Origin: Croceibacterium selenioxidans
GTDB lineage: Bacteria > Pseudomonadota > Alphaproteobacteria > Sphingomonadales > Sphingomonadaceae
Assembly (NCBI RefSeq): GCF_018599195.1
Contig: NZ_JAHFVK010000001.1
Location: forward strand, 1,674,001-1,738,000
Length of the DNA stretch: 64,000 nt
Direction: 5' to 3'
In this document: piece by piece, positions 1 through 9,220 of the stretch
Position numbering within the stretch: position 1 is the first letter of the stretch
Layout of the letters: the number at the start of each line of letters is the position of its first letter
Position numbers and translations under genes: made by a program
Notes under the pieces: model-generated
The model's input: only the letters and a program-made list of their open reading frames with translations
Database searches by the model: none
What the model was told of the DNA's origin: nothing

Positions 1-328
1 CGGGGCGACGTACGCCGCCAAGATCGACAAATCCGAAACCCGGATCGACTGGCGTAAGTCCGCCGAGTTGCTTGAGCGCGAGGTGCGCGCCTTCGCGCCT
101 TTTCCCGGCTCATGGCTCGAGCTTGATGGCGAGCGCATCAAGGTGCTTCGTGCGCGGGTCGTCGGAGTGAATGGAGCGCCGGGGACGGTGCTGGATGAAG
201 AGTTTACGGTCGCTTGCGGCGATGCGGCGATGCGGGCCGTGACGGTCCAGCGTGCCGGCAAGCCCGCGATGAGCGCGACGGACTTCCTGCGTGGCAAGCA
301 GGTACCGGTGGGAACTGTCCTGAGGTGA
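1..328 (+). CDS. fmt: Methionyl-tRNA formyltransferase, C-terminal part
   Basis: The window opens inside this gene, in the frame that begins at base 2. About 108 C-terminal residues remain. They start with [16 protein letters not shown], which is typical of the Fmt C-terminal domain that binds the acceptor arm of initiator tRNA, and they include the PFPGSW stretch. The enzyme formylates Met-tRNA-fMet. The formyltransferase domain lies outside the window. The TGA stop overlaps the GTG start of truA (GTGA), so the two are probably translationally coupled. The identification rests on the recognisable C-terminal motif plus the truA neighbour. Confidence 0.9.
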   Translation, partial: GATYAAKIDKSETRIDWRKSAELLEREVRAFAPFPGSWLELDGERIKVLRARVVGVNGAPGTVLDEEFTVACGDAAMRAVTVQRAGKPAMSATDFLRGKQVPVGTVLR

Positions 329-1071
329 CGCGGTTCGCCCTCACCCTCGAATTCGACGGAGGCCCGTTCATGGGCCTGCAGCGGCAGGACCACGGCCCTT
401 CCATCCAGGCCGAGGTCGAACGCGCCGTGCGCGAAGTGACCGGGGAAACGGTGACGATGCATAGCGCCGGACGTACCGACAGCGGGGTCCATGCACTCGG
501 TATGGTGAGCCACGTAGACATCGAGAAGGACATCGCTCCGTTCCGCCTGATGGAGGCGCTCAACGCTCGCCTCCGGCCGCAGCCTATTGCCGTGCTGGCG
601 TGCGAACCCAAGGCGGGGGACTGGCACGCGCGCTTCTCCTGCCTGGGCCGCAGCTACCTCTATCGCATCCGCAATCGCCGCGCTCCGCTGACGCTCGACC
701 GTGGGCGGGCGTGGCACGTGACGCGTCCGCTTGACGCCGAGGCCATGCACCGCGCGGCGCAAGTCTTGGTGGGGCGGCATGACTTCACAACCTTCCGCTC
801 GGTTCATTGCCAGGCGAACGATCCGGTGAAGACTCTCGACCGACTGGACGTGCGGCGCGAGGGCGACCTGATCAGCATCGAGGCCGAAGCGCGCAGCTTC
901 CTGCATCATCAGGTCCGCTCGATGGTGGGCACTCTAGGACTTGTTGGCCTTGGGCAGTGGAGCGTCGAGCAGGTGGCCGATGCTCTCGCGGCCCGCGACC
1001 GCGCAGCGTTGGGGCTGAACGCGCCGGCTCAGGGATTGTATTTCGTCGCGGCGAAGTATCCTGACATCTGA
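325..1071 (+). CDS. truA: tRNA pseudouridine synthase A
   Basis: TruA converts uridines 38-40 of the tRNA anticodon arm to pseudouridine. I place the start at GTG 325, which overlaps the fmt stop and gives 248 residues, the usual family length; a longer upstream extension would run through fmt. The RNA-binding core [12 protein letters not shown] is near residue 10. The catalytic motif [12 protein letters not shown] is near residues 48-59, with Asp52 as the nucleophile. The C-terminal motif [13 protein letters not shown] is also present. The fmt-truA order is common in Alphaproteobacteria. Confidence 0.95.
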   Translation: MTRFALTLEFDGGPFMGLQRQDHGPSIQAEVERAVREVTGETVTMHSAGRTDSGVHALGMVSHVDIEKDIAPFRLMEALNARLRPQPIAVLACEPKAGDWHARFSCLGRSYLYRIRNRRAPLTLDRGRAWHVTRPLDAEAMHRAAQVLVGRHDFTTFRSVHCQANDPVKTLDRLDVRREGDLISIEAEARSFLHHQVRSMVGTLGLVGLGQWSVEQVADALAARDRAALGLNAPAQGLYFVAAKYPDI

Positions 1072-1098
1072 TCCACCCCGAGCTTGTCTCGGAGAGGA

Positions 1099-3252
1099 TC
1101 AGGGTGTCGCTGTCGGTGTCGCCTGAGCTACCGGCCGCTCGCGATTGCGCGGGTCGGCGTTAATCCGAACCCCCTGCTCGTCGATGCGCAGGTCGACTGG
1201 CACGCCCTGGATATCGCCGGAGATCACCGCACCGCCGTTCTGAACCCCGATCGTCGCGTTGCCATCGCCAAGCGGGATAGTGCCGAGGTCGGGCAAGTCG
1301 AGCTGCTGCACCGGCCCGCTCGGATCGGGCGTCGGCGTCGGACGCGGGCGTTGCGGGGCCGCGCGCTCACCAAGCGCCTGCTGCATGAAGTCCTTCCAGA
1401 TTTGCGCCGGAAGCCCGCCACCATAGACCCCGTTGAGCGGGGTGTTGTCGTCGTTGCCAATCCACACTCCGACCACCAGGTCCCCGGCATAGCCGACGAA
1501 CAGCGCGTCACGATTGTCCTGGCTGGTCCCGGTCTTGCCGAAGTTGGGGCCGTTGAGCGTTGCTGCCCGCCCGGTGCCCCGGTTGACCGCTTGGCGCAGC
1601 ATGGCCTCCATGTCCGCGTGTTCGCTTTCCGACAGGCTTGAGCGGCCGTCGAACCAGGTCTCCAGCCAGCCCGGTTCCTCGGCCTTGATCGCGGTCGGTT
1701 TCACTGGAAAGTCATTGGCGGCAATTCCGGCATAGGCGGCGGTCAGCTCCATCAGTGTCATGGTAGACGTGCCGAGAGCCAGGCTGGGGTCGCCGCTGGC
1801 TAGCGGAGAGGTGACGCCAAGTTCGCGAGCCGCATCGATCACCGCCTTGTCGCCGACCTCGCCCCACAGGCGAACGGCCGCGACATTGCTCGACTGCGCG
1901 AAAGCATCGGCCAGCGTGATGGTTTCCGAATAGCGCCCGCCGGCATTGCGCGGGCGATAGGACCCCTGCTCGATCGGTTGGTTGGATATCCTGTCGTCCG
2001 GCTCCCAGCCCTCCTCGAGCGCGGCGAGCCAGACGAAGGTCTTGAAGGTCGAGCCTGGCTGGCGCCGAGCCTGCGTCGCGCGATTGAACGGCGACTTGGC
2101 GTAGTCTGTCCCGCCGATCATCGCCACGACCTCACCATTGGTGCGCATCGCCACCAGCGCGACCTGGGCATCGCCGAGCGGAGCGCGTTCGATGGCCCGG
2201 CGGGCCGCCGCCTGCAAGCGGGAGTCGAGCGTCGTCCTGACCGTTTGACTGGAGTAGCTCACGCCTGAATGGAGGCGCGCCTCGGGCAAGGCCCAGTCGG
2301 CGAAATAAGTTCCCGTCGGGAGGTCGTTCTTGGTTCGTACGTCGACTCGGGGGGTCGGCAGCGCATTGGCCTGCGCCTGGGTCAGGTAGCCCGCCTCGAC
2401 CATGGCCCGCATCACCATCCGCATGCGTTTTTCGGCGAGTTTCGGGTTGTCGGTCGGCGCCAGGCGCGAAGGAGCCTGCAACAGCCCGGCGAGCATCGCC
2501 GCCTGCTCCGGCTTGAGGTTCTCGGGCTTGCGGTAAAAATAATGCATCGAGGCGGCGCGCAGACCGTAAACGTTGTCGCCGAAATAGGCGTTGGAGAGGT
2601 AGCGCTCGAGAATCTCGTCCTTCGACAACCACGCCTCGAGCCAGAATGCGATCAGCGCCTCGCGCGCCTTGCGGGTCAGGTTCTGTTCGGGCGTGAGGAA
2701 AGTGAACTTGGCGAGCTGCTGGGTAATCGTGCTGCCGCCTTGCGTGCGCCCTGTCGTGATGTTCGACCAAAGCGCCCGGGCGACGCCGCGCGGGTCGACG
2801 CCCCAATGACTGTAGAAGCGCCGGTCCTCGATGGCGATGAACGGCTGGATCACATGGGGCGGCAACTCACTTACCTGGACCGGCTGGTCGACGATGGCGC
2901 CGTTGCGCGCGATCGGTGTCCCGTCGGCAGCGAGCAGCGTCAGTTGCGGCGGAGCAATCGGCTGGAGCGACTTTGAGAGCGGAGCGGTGATCGCCAGCCA
3001 GGCGAGCAGCAGCAGGAACACGGCCAGGCAGACGAGCAGGCCACGCTTGATCCACCACCATCGGGTCCGTGGCTTAGATTTGGGCGCAAGTTGCTCGTCG
3101 AGCCATTCGCGCGCATCGCGGGCATCAGGCTCGTCGTAATCGGGACCGTAGGAGATGTACTCCGCCTGCGAGCGCGCGGGCTCGGCCCGGCGCGACCATG
3201 GCCAGATTCCCGCCCGACGTTCCTTGACCGATCCCCGCGACAGCATGTCCAT
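1099..3252 (-). CDS. Bifunctional class A penicillin-binding protein
   Basis: This 717-residue protein builds peptidoglycan. It has a cytoplasmic N-terminus and one membrane anchor at about residues 69-89. The GT51 glycosyltransferase domain spans about 105-290, with the catalytic glutamate at E142 in EDRRFYSHWG and the QGGSTITQQLAK motif at 171-182. The transpeptidase domain follows, with STFK at 401-404, SSN at 454-456 and KTGTS at 573-577. All key residues of both activities are present. The C-terminal tail after about 640 is proline-rich. It is PBP1A/1C-like, but I cannot place the subfamily. It converges on truA and lies downstream of cobS on the same strand. Confidence 0.9.
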   Translation of the reverse strand: MDMLSRGSVKERRAGIWPWSRRAEPARSQAEYISYGPDYDEPDARDAREWLDEQLAPKSKPRTRWWWIKRGLLVCLAVFLLLLAWLAITAPLSKSLQPIAPPQLTLLAADGTPIARNGAIVDQPVQVSELPPHVIQPFIAIEDRRFYSHWGVDPRGVARALWSNITTGRTQGGSTITQQLAKFTFLTPEQNLTRKAREALIAFWLEAWLSKDEILERYLSNAYFGDNVYGLRAASMHYFYRKPENLKPEQAAMLAGLLQAPSRLAPTDNPKLAEKRMRMVMRAMVEAGYLTQAQANALPTPRVDVRTKNDLPTGTYFADWALPEARLHSGVSYSSQTVRTTLDSRLQAAARRAIERAPLGDAQVALVAMRTNGEVVAMIGGTDYAKSPFNRATQARRQPGSTFKTFVWLAALEEGWEPDDRISNQPIEQGSYRPRNAGGRYSETITLADAFAQSSNVAAVRLWGEVGDKAVIDAARELGVTSPLASGDPSLALGTSTMTLMELTAAYAGIAANDFPVKPTAIKAEEPGWLETWFDGRSSLSESEHADMEAMLRQAVNRGTGRAATLNGPNFGKTGTSQDNRDALFVGYAGDLVVGVWIGNDDNTPLNGVYGGGLPAQIWKDFMQQALGERAAPQRPRPTPTPDPSGPVQQLDLPDLGTIPLGDGNATIGVQNGGAVISGDIQGVPVDLRIDEQGVRINADPRNRERPVAQATPTATP

Positions 3253-3295
3253 CGCCTACTGTGTTACAGGATTAACACAGGATTGACGAGAGGCT

Positions 3296-4279
3296 TCACG
3301 CCTTGCCGACGACGCTTTCGGGTAAATCTACGCCGAATACGCGCTGGTAATATTCCGCCACCAGCATCCGTTCCGCCTCATCACACTTGTTGAGGAAGGT
3401 GAGGCGGAAGGCGAAGCCGGGGTCCTTGAATATCTCGGTGTTCTGCGCCCAGGTGATGACTGTACGCGGACTCATCACCGTGGAGATGTCGCCACCGATG
3501 AAACCCTGGCGCGTCAGGTCTGCCACACGGATCATATCGGCCACGAGCTTCGGATCGAGCGAGGTCTTGGCCGAGACAATCTCCCGCTCGGTCTCAGCCG
3601 GCAGATAGTTGAGGCCGACAACGACGTTCCAGCGGTCCATCTGACCCTGGTTGATCGCCTGGGTACCGTGGTAGAGCCCGCTGGTATCGCCGAGGCCGAC
3701 CGTGTTGGCGGTCGAGAACAGGCGGAAATAGGGGTTGGGGCGGATCACGCGGTTCTGGTCGAGCAGCGTGAGCTTGCCCTCGGTCTCCAGCACGCGCTGG
3801 ATGACGAACATCACGTCCGGGCGGCCGGCGTCGTACTCGTCGAACACCAGGGCCACCGGGTGCTGCAGGGCCCAGGGCAGCAGGCCCTCGCGGAATTCAG
3901 TCACCTGGAGGCCGTCACGCAGCACGATCGCGTCGCGACCGATCAGGTCGATGCGGCTGATGTGCGCGTCGAGGTTGATGCGGATGCAGGGCCAGTTGAG
4001 GCGCGCCGCCACCTGTTCGATATGCGTCGACTTGCCTGTGCCGTGATAGCCCTGGACCATCACGCGGCGGTTGAAGGCAAATCCGGCCAGAATCGCGAGC
4101 GTGGTGTCCGGATCGAACACGTAAGTCTCGTCGATATCAGGCACGCGCTCGTCGGCCTTGGAGAAGGCCGGGACCTTCATGTCGATATCAATGCCGAAGG
4201 TCTCGCGCACGTCGATCTCGAGATCGGGCGCAGCCATGGCGGTTCCGGAGTTGGCGTGGCTGGTAGTCATTTCGTTCAT
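3296..4279 (-). CDS. cobS: CobS-type AAA+ ATPase (cobaltochelatase subunit)
   Basis: CobS is the MoxR/AAA+ ATPase that works with CobT and CobN to insert cobalt in aerobic cobalamin synthesis. The start at 4279 gives 327 residues; an upstream start at 4321 would add 14 unusual residues. Walker A is GYHGTGKST near residue 77, and Walker B is the VFDEYDAG segment. The long similarity to CobS throughout makes the family call solid. No cobT or cobN follows: the next gene on this strand is a penicillin-binding protein. The strand matches the dnaJ-like gene at 12979, which is its usual neighbour in relatives. Confidence 0.85.
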   Translation of the reverse strand: MNEMTTSHANSGTAMAAPDLEIDVRETFGIDIDMKVPAFSKADERVPDIDETYVFDPDTTLAILAGFAFNRRVMVQGYHGTGKSTHIEQVAARLNWPCIRINLDAHISRIDLIGRDAIVLRDGLQVTEFREGLLPWALQHPVALVFDEYDAGRPDVMFVIQRVLETEGKLTLLDQNRVIRPNPYFRLFSTANTVGLGDTSGLYHGTQAINQGQMDRWNVVVGLNYLPAETEREIVSAKTSLDPKLVADMIRVADLTRQGFIGGDISTVMSPRTVITWAQNTEIFKDPGFAFRLTFLNKCDEAERMLVAEYYQRVFGVDLPESVVGKA

Positions 4280-4359
4280 CGCGCCGGGATGCGTAGACGT
4301 ACGCACTTGTGCCTGCAACACGCAAAGCCCATCAAGCGGCCACTTGAAGGAGGGTATCC

Positions 4360-5001
4360 ATGAAGATCTACGGTTTTCCGCTGTCGCCGTTCGTACGCAA
4401 GGTGGTTGTCGCCGTTAAGGAGAAGGGCCTCGACGCCGAACTGGTGCCCAGCAATCCCGGCCAGCCGGACCCGGAGTTTTCGGCGGTAAGCCCATTCCAC
4501 AAGATCCCCGCCTTCCGCGACGGTGATTTCACGATGGCCGACTCGACCGCGATCGTGACTTACCTCGAAGCCAAATACCCCCAGCCCGCCCTGCTCCCTG
4601 CTTCGCCCGAGGCGCGTTCCAGGGCGATCTGGTTCGAGGAAGTGGCCGACACCGTGCTGACCCCGGCCGGTGCCCCGATCGTGCTCAACAGGTTCCTGCG
4701 TCCGCAGATTTTCGGCACGGAGGGTGACGAGGCCGCCGCTCTGGCGGCCGACGAAGCGATCAAGAAGCCCCTCGTCTATCTCGAGGACGCGGTGTCGGGC
4801 GAATGGCTCGACGGAGCTTTCTCGGTCGGTGACATTGCTGTTGCTTCGGTCATCCGCACGCTCAGCTATACCGGGTTCGAGCTTGACGCATCCGCCTACC
4901 CGCAACTCGCCGCCTGGTTCGAACGCGTACAGCAACGCGCAGGCTGGAAAGCCGCCGTGGAGATCGAAAAGGAAGTCTTCGCCGCGGCGATGGGCCGCTA
5001 A
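4360..5001 (+). CDS. Glutathione S-transferase family protein
   Basis: This is a 213-residue soluble GST. The thioredoxin-fold N-terminal domain begins [15 protein letters not shown], and the cis-proline region is HKIPAF near residue 46. The glutathione-binding Asp-Ser pair is in [11 protein letters not shown]. The C-terminal helical domain carries the N-capping [10 protein letters not shown]. It probably conjugates glutathione to an electrophile; the substrate is unknown. A good ribosome site (GGAGGG) precedes ATG 4360. Its 3' end overlaps the 3' end of the convergent HxlR gene by four bases. It is the first of five GST genes within 10 kb. Confidence 0.9.
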   Translation: MKIYGFPLSPFVRKVVVAVKEKGLDAELVPSNPGQPDPEFSAVSPFHKIPAFRDGDFTMADSTAIVTYLEAKYPQPALLPASPEARSRAIWFEEVADTVLTPAGAPIVLNRFLRPQIFGTEGDEAAALAADEAIKKPLVYLEDAVSGEWLDGAFSVGDIAVASVIRTLSYTGFELDASAYPQLAAWFERVQQRAGWKAAVEIEKEVFAAAMGR

Positions 5002-5681
5002 TCCACCTTATCCGGCAGACTGAACACGGAACAGAACCGGCGGGCGGCTTCGCGGTCACCTTCGACCTTGAGGCCGCCTTCCGCTTCGATCGCTTCGAGA
5101 GTCTGCTTGCCGTAGATGACGCGCAGGATCGGCAACGGCGCTGACGCGCGGATCACCGCGTCTGCCCCATCCAGCTCTCCGCGACGAACGGGCAATTGCT
5201 GATCATGAAGGTGGGCGAGGAACGTCTCCCCTCCGATATCGAAGCCGACTTTGGCCTCCACCCCTTCCGCCGCCTCTGCCACCAGCATGGTACGCATCGA
5301 CAGCATCAGGCTGACCGGCGAAAGCGGCAGTTGCGGATTGTGCTCGCGCGAGCGCGCTGCCCAGCGCCCCAGTTCCTGAATGGCGGGCTCCGCAAGATAG
5401 CCCCACTCCGTCAGTTCATAGACTTGCGTCGCGGCCGGCGGAGGCAACTTCCGGCGCGTCAACACGCCTGCCTCCTCAAGTCCGGTCAGTCGTTCGGTAA
5501 GCACTTTGGCGGAAATTCCGGGCAGGCTGGCGCGCAAGTCGGAAAACCGTCTACCGCCAAGCATAAGTTCCCTGACGATCAGCATCGACCACCGCTCGCC
5601 GACCAGTTCCATCGCAAAGGCCGTGCCGCAGGCGTCCTGGTACCATTTGCCATGCGACTCGGTTTCTTTTTGTAACTTCAT
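4998..5681 (-). CDS. HxlR-family regulator with SCP2-like C-terminal domain
   Basis: This is a 227-residue transcription factor. The winged helix (about residues 14-105) holds AMELVGERWSMLIVRELMLG and the wing region before YELTEWG, both typical of HxlR. Residues of about 125-225 resemble an SCP2 sterol-carrier domain (DGADAVIRASAPLPILRVIYGK), which suggests a hydrophobic ligand. HxlR proteins often sense electrophiles or oxidants through cysteine; here Cys18 lies just before the first helix. It is divergent from the twelve-gene run starting at 5762, with an inverted repeat at its own start codon, so it is the likely regulator of that run and of itself. Confidence 0.85.
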   Translation of the reverse strand: MKLQKETESHGKWYQDACGTAFAMELVGERWSMLIVRELMLGGRRFSDLRASLPGISAKVLTERLTGLEEAGVLTRRKLPPPAATQVYELTEWGYLAEPAIQELGRWAARSREHNPQLPLSPVSLMLSMRTMLVAEAAEGVEAKVGFDIGGETFLAHLHDQQLPVRRGELDGADAVIRASAPLPILRVIYGKQTLEAIEAEGGLKVEGDREAARRFCSVFSLPDKVD

Positions 5682-5698
5682 AGTTGCTTTTAGTAACT
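5672..5698. promoter_or_regulatory. Putative HxlR operator: three GTAACT-like half-sites
   Basis: AGTTGCT (5682-5688), a TTT spacer and AGTAACT (5692-5698) form an inverted repeat with one mismatch. A further half-site, GTAACT, lies at 5672-5677, inside the first codons of the HxlR gene. Together they give three alternating half-sites around the regulator start, in the divergent intergenic region before the DUF899 gene. HxlR proteins are known to bind short inverted repeats as dimers; the assignment to this regulator is inferred from position. Confidence 0.5.
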
Positions 5699-5761
5699 CA
5701 ATGGGTCACGAATAACAAGTGCCGATTCGCGGCACCAACGAAGCGGGACAGGAGCTGCATA

Positions 5762-6487
5762 ATGAGCGACACCGCAATACTGCCGTCCAGGGACACGCTG
5801 AAACCGGCGCTTGAGCTGGCCGAAGCGAGCACGACGAGGTGGCAAGGCGAGAGCGCCGACTACCGGCAAGCCCGCACCGCGCTACTGAGCGAGGAAATCG
5901 CCCTTCGCCGCCAGATCCAGCGAGTGGCCGAGCAGCGTCGGGCCCTTCCTCCGGGCCCAACGGCGAAGGATTACCGCTTCCTGGACGAACAGGGCAACGA
6001 GGTCGGCCTGGCCGATTTGTTCGGCGCGCACGACACCTTGTTCACCTACTTGTGGATGTACGGACCCGAGCGGACGCGGCCCTGCCCGATGTGCACGTCG
6101 TTCGTAGGCTCGTTGGACGTACCCGCCCCTGACATCGAGCAACGGCTGGCGCTCGCCATCATCGGTCGCTCGCCGGTCGCCCGCCAGTTGGCTTTCGCGC
6201 GTGAGCGGGGATGGAGCAACCTCAAGTTCTATCAGTCGGTCGACGACGATTTCGTGCGCGATACCCACTGGGTAGTCGATGGCAACGAAGGCGCCGGCGT
6301 GCTCGTCTGGACTCGCGAGGGTCCGGAAGTGCGTTTGTTCTGGGCAGCCGAAGGCGGTTCCGAAACGGCCGACCCCGGATTCGACCCCCATCTAGCGCCT
6401 GACCCGACGCCGCTTTGGAACATCCTCGACTGGACGCCCCAAGGGCGCGGCAAGGACTGGTACCCGAAGCTCACTTACTCGAACTGA
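5762..6487 (+). CDS. DUF899 family thioredoxin-like protein (first copy)
   Basis: This 241-residue protein has an N-terminal helical segment (DYRQARTALLSEEIALRRQI) followed by a thioredoxin-like domain. In that domain RPCPMCTSF supplies a CxxC pair at the expected end of the first strand. DUF899 proteins are predicted to be AhpC/TSA-like redox proteins, but their reactions are unknown. ATG 5762 follows AGGAGCTGCATA, a strong ribosome site, so the in-frame extension to 5684 is not needed. It is the first gene of the HxlR-facing run and is paralogous to the last gene (12203). Confidence 0.85.
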   Translation: MSDTAILPSRDTLKPALELAEASTTRWQGESADYRQARTALLSEEIALRRQIQRVAEQRRALPPGPTAKDYRFLDEQGNEVGLADLFGAHDTLFTYLWMYGPERTRPCPMCTSFVGSLDVPAPDIEQRLALAIIGRSPVARQLAFARERGWSNLKFYQSVDDDFVRDTHWVVDGNEGAGVLVWTREGPEVRLFWAAEGGSETADPGFDPHLAPDPTPLWNILDWTPQGRGKDWYPKLTYSN

Positions 6488-6511
6488 ATCTCCGCATAAG
6501 AAGGATCAACC

Positions 6512-6931
6512 ATGGCCAAGATGATTTTCGTGAACCTTCCGGTGACGGATCTGCCCGCCTCGATGCGCTTTTACGAGGCTATCGGATTCACCAACAATCC
6601 GCAGTTCACCAACGACCAGGCCGCGGCCATGATGTGGTCGGACACGATTGTCGCCATGCTGCTGCGGCATGACTTCTGGAAGACCTTCACTTCCAAGCAG
6701 ATTCCAGACGCCCACCAGTCGGCCCAAGTGCTGCTGGCCCTGAGCCAGGACAGCAAGGAGGAGGTGGAGGCGATCGTCGCCAAGGCGGTTGCGGCAGGCG
6801 GCAAGGCCGATCCCACTCCCAAGCAGGACATGGGCTTCATGTACGGTCGCAGTTTCGAGGATCCCGACGGCCATATCTGGGAAAACGCCTACATGAACAT
6901 GGCCGAGGTTCCGGAGCACGCAGGGGCCTGA
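6512..6931 (+). CDS. VOC-family (glyoxalase-like) protein
   Basis: This 139-residue protein begins MAKMIFVNLPVTDLPASMRFYEA, the usual first beta-alpha-beta unit of a vicinal oxygen chelate domain. It ends with FEDPDGHIWENAYM, where H and E are the typical metal ligands of the second module. VOC proteins include glyoxalases, dioxygenases and fosfomycin-resistance proteins; nothing here fixes the substrate. It follows the DUF899 gene by 24 bases with its own AAGGA ribosome site. Confidence 0.85.
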   Translation: MAKMIFVNLPVTDLPASMRFYEAIGFTNNPQFTNDQAAAMMWSDTIVAMLLRHDFWKTFTSKQIPDAHQSAQVLLALSQDSKEEVEAIVAKAVAAGGKADPTPKQDMGFMYGRSFEDPDGHIWENAYMNMAEVPEHAGA

Positions 6932-6958
6932 GAGGCCGACGGGGAGAGGAGAACGATA

Positions 6959-7381
6959 ATGGCGAGCCTGGCCCAATCCAAAACGACGGCATCTCCGCAA
7001 GTCTGGGCCGGAAGGGTTTTGAGCGGTCTTGCCGCCGCCTTCCTGCTTCTCGACGCCGGATCGAAGCTGGCGGCGCCGGCGATGGTGGCGGCGAACAGTC
7101 CGGACATCGGCTGGTCGCTCGACCCAGTGACGATACGGACCCTCGGCCTCCTGCTGTTCGTTCCCACGTTGCTGTATATCTGGCCTCGCACGGCGGTCCT
7201 GGGAGCGATCCTGATCACCGGCTACCTCGGCGGAGCGATCGCCACGCACATGCGTATCGGCAGCCCGCCGCTCACTCACACGCTGTTCGGCGTGTATCTC
7301 GCGCTCATGGTCTGGGGCGGTCTTTGGCTGCGCAGCCCCGCGCTTCGAGCCATCCTCCCCATCCGCATTCGAGAGGAGTGA
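6959..7381 (+). CDS. DoxX-like membrane protein
   Basis: This 140-residue protein has four predicted membrane segments, at about residues 18-38, 60-78, 82-100 and 108-125. The segment GLAAAFLLLDAGSKL and the overall spacing match the DoxX-like family, small inner-membrane proteins linked to redox and thiol stress. GAGAGGAGAA lies just ahead of ATG 6959. It is the only integral membrane protein of the twelve-gene run and ends three bases before the next GST gene, so the run is probably one transcript. Confidence 0.8.
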   Translation: MASLAQSKTTASPQVWAGRVLSGLAAAFLLLDAGSKLAAPAMVAANSPDIGWSLDPVTIRTLGLLLFVPTLLYIWPRTAVLGAILITGYLGGAIATHMRIGSPPLTHTLFGVYLALMVWGGLWLRSPALRAILPIRIREE

Positions 7382-7384
7382 ACC

Positions 7385-8047
7385 ATGACCCCATCCGCCC
7401 CCCGCCCCCTAGTGACCGCCTTCGAGTGGGTTCCACCTTTTGCTCGCGGTCTCGTGCGCGACTTGCGCGTCCGCTGGGCGCTGGAGGAGATCGGCGAACC
7501 TTACGACACAGAGCTGCTCAATGCCGGCAGCCCGCGTCCGGAGGCCTACCTCTCCCGCCAGCCGTTCGACCAGGTACCGGCGTTTCGTGAAGGTGATCTC
7601 GACATCTTCGAAACCGGGGCCATCCTGCTCTACCTCGGTGAGCAGGACGAGCGTCTGCTGCCGAAGGACGGCCAGCCCCGCTGGACTGCCATCTCGTGGC
7701 TGTTCTCCGCGCTCAACAGCGTCGAGCCGTTCATCGTCCCGATCACGATTTATGACCTGTTGCACCAGGACAAGGCCTGGATGCCGGAGGCGCGCGAAGC
7801 GGCGCTCGCCATCTGCCGAAAGCGTCTCTCGCGCCTGACCGACGCGCTTGCCGGCAAGGACTGGCTCGCGGGCCGGTTCTCGATCGCCGACATCGCGATG
7901 ATCACAGTGCTCAATAACCTGCGGCATACGGACCTTATCGCGGAATACCCTGCCCTCGCCGCCTACAAGGCTCGTGGCGAGGAGCGTCCGGCCTACAAGC
8001 GCGCGCTCGCTGCGCAGATGGCCGACTTCACCGAAGAAGCCGCCTGA
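7385..8047 (+). CDS. Glutathione S-transferase family protein
   Basis: This 220-residue GST has an N-terminal extension before the thioredoxin fold (VTAFEWVPPFARGLVRDLRV). The cis-proline is in DQVPAFREG, and the glutathione-binding site is in IFETGAILLYLGE. The C-terminal all-helical domain carries GRFSIADIAMITVL. It diverges clearly from the GST at 4360. It lies three bases after the DoxX-like gene and 20 before the DUF1428 gene. The substrate is unknown. Confidence 0.88.
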   Translation: MTPSAPRPLVTAFEWVPPFARGLVRDLRVRWALEEIGEPYDTELLNAGSPRPEAYLSRQPFDQVPAFREGDLDIFETGAILLYLGEQDERLLPKDGQPRWTAISWLFSALNSVEPFIVPITIYDLLHQDKAWMPEAREAALAICRKRLSRLTDALAGKDWLAGRFSIADIAMITVLNNLRHTDLIAEYPALAAYKARGEERPAYKRALAAQMADFTEEAA

Positions 8048-8067
8048 ATCCCAGAGGAGAGATAGCC

Positions 8068-8424
8068 ATGTACATCAACGGATTCCTCGTGCCGGTCCCC
8101 GGCGACAAGAAGGCCGAATACCAGGACGTTGCCGAACGGTTCTGGGACATCGCCAAGGACTATGGTGCGCAAGAGCAGGTCGAAGCCTGGGAAGTCGACG
8201 TCAAGGACGGCAAGTGGACCGACTTCCGCCGCGCCGTCGACATACAGGACGGCGAAAAGGTGGTCTTCTCGTGGATGGTCTGGCCCGACAAGGCGACCGC
8301 CGACGCCAGCCACGAAAAGATGATGGCCGACGAACGCATGAAGGCATTCGGCGAGGCCATGCCCTTCGACGGCAAGCGCATGATCTTCGGCGGGTTCGAT
8401 CCCCTCGTCGTAAGGGGACGCTGA
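8068..8424 (+). CDS. DUF1428 (YbaA-like) protein
   Basis: This 118-residue protein opens MYINGFLVPVPGDKKAEY and continues with the dimeric alpha-beta barrel pattern of DUF1428/YbaA, including DGKRMIFGGFDPLV at the end. The family has solved structures but no agreed function. The GAGGAGAGATAGCC upstream supports ATG 8068. Its stop is two bases from the GTG start of the next VOC gene, which suggests translational coupling. Confidence 0.85.
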   Translation: MYINGFLVPVPGDKKAEYQDVAERFWDIAKDYGAQEQVEAWEVDVKDGKWTDFRRAVDIQDGEKVVFSWMVWPDKATADASHEKMMADERMKAFGEAMPFDGKRMIFGGFDPLVVRGR

Positions 8425-8426
8425 CC

Positions 8427-9218
8427 GTGCCCGGCGGACCGATCTGGTACGAGCTCATGACGCCCGACCCCGGCGGCGTGGCTCCGTTCTATCGCGAGGT
8501 GCTCGGCTGGGAGATCCCGGCCGAGGGCCACTCCATGCCCAACGGTTCCGAATATCGAGAGATCCGGCGCGGAAGCGGCGGCTATGCCGGTGGCGTCCTG
8601 TCGCTGACCTCGACGATGTCGGACAGCGGAATGCAGCCTCATTGGGTGCCCTACTTCCACACCCAGGACGTCGACGCCGCCGTAGCCAAGACGCAAGAAC
8701 TGGGTGGCCAGGTACACATGCCGGCCACAACGATGGAGGGCGTAGGCCGCATGGCCATGGTCACCGATGCCCAAGGCGCCTCGTTCTACCTCATGGATCC
8801 GGTACCCCCGCCGGGTGACCCGAATGCGCAGAGCGATGCGTTCGACGCGCAAAAGCCCGGCCATTGCCGTTGGAACGAGCTCAACACCACCGACGCGGGC
8901 GCGGCCAGCGAATTCTACCCCGCCCTGCTCGGGTGGACGCTGGGGATGGCCATGCCGATGGGTCCGTTGGGCGACTATCAGTTCGTCGAGGTAGACGGCG
9001 TGGCGATCGGCGCAATCAACCCCGACCTGGGCGGCGAGCGGCCGCACTGGTTGCCGATATTTGGGGTCAAGGAAGTCGAGGCGGCGAAGGCGGCGGTCGA
9101 AGCAACCGGCGGCAGGGTGACCCAGGACTTGCAGGAAATCCCCGGCGGAGAGTTCGCCTTCACCGCCACCGACCCCAGCGGCGCGGCCCTCGGGCTCGTC
9201 GGCCCAAAAGGAGCATGA
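8427..9218 (+). CDS. Two-domain VOC-family protein
   Basis: This 263-residue protein is built from two VOC domains. The first, about 1-120, has WYELMTPDPGGVAPFYREVLGWE; the second, about 138-262, has WNELNTTDAGAASEFYPALLGW. The conserved H-W/Y and D pairs resemble hydroxylase-type glyoxalases found in Actinobacteria. The start is a GTG at 8427, preceded by AAGGGGA; earlier in-frame codons overlap the DUF1428 gene and read unlike protein. The function is not known. Confidence 0.85.
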   Translation: MPGGPIWYELMTPDPGGVAPFYREVLGWEIPAEGHSMPNGSEYREIRRGSGGYAGGVLSLTSTMSDSGMQPHWVPYFHTQDVDAAVAKTQELGGQVHMPATTMEGVGRMAMVTDAQGASFYLMDPVPPPGDPNAQSDAFDAQKPGHCRWNELNTTDAGAASEFYPALLGWTLGMAMPMGPLGDYQFVEVDGVAIGAINPDLGGERPHWLPIFGVKEVEAAKAAVEATGGRVTQDLQEIPGGEFAFTATDPSGAALGLVGPKGA

Positions 9219-9220
9219 TC

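Noticed and set aside
1078-1092. CCGAG/CTCGG hairpin between truA and the penicillin-binding protein
   Set aside because: Five-base-pair stem without a T-rich tail, so not called.
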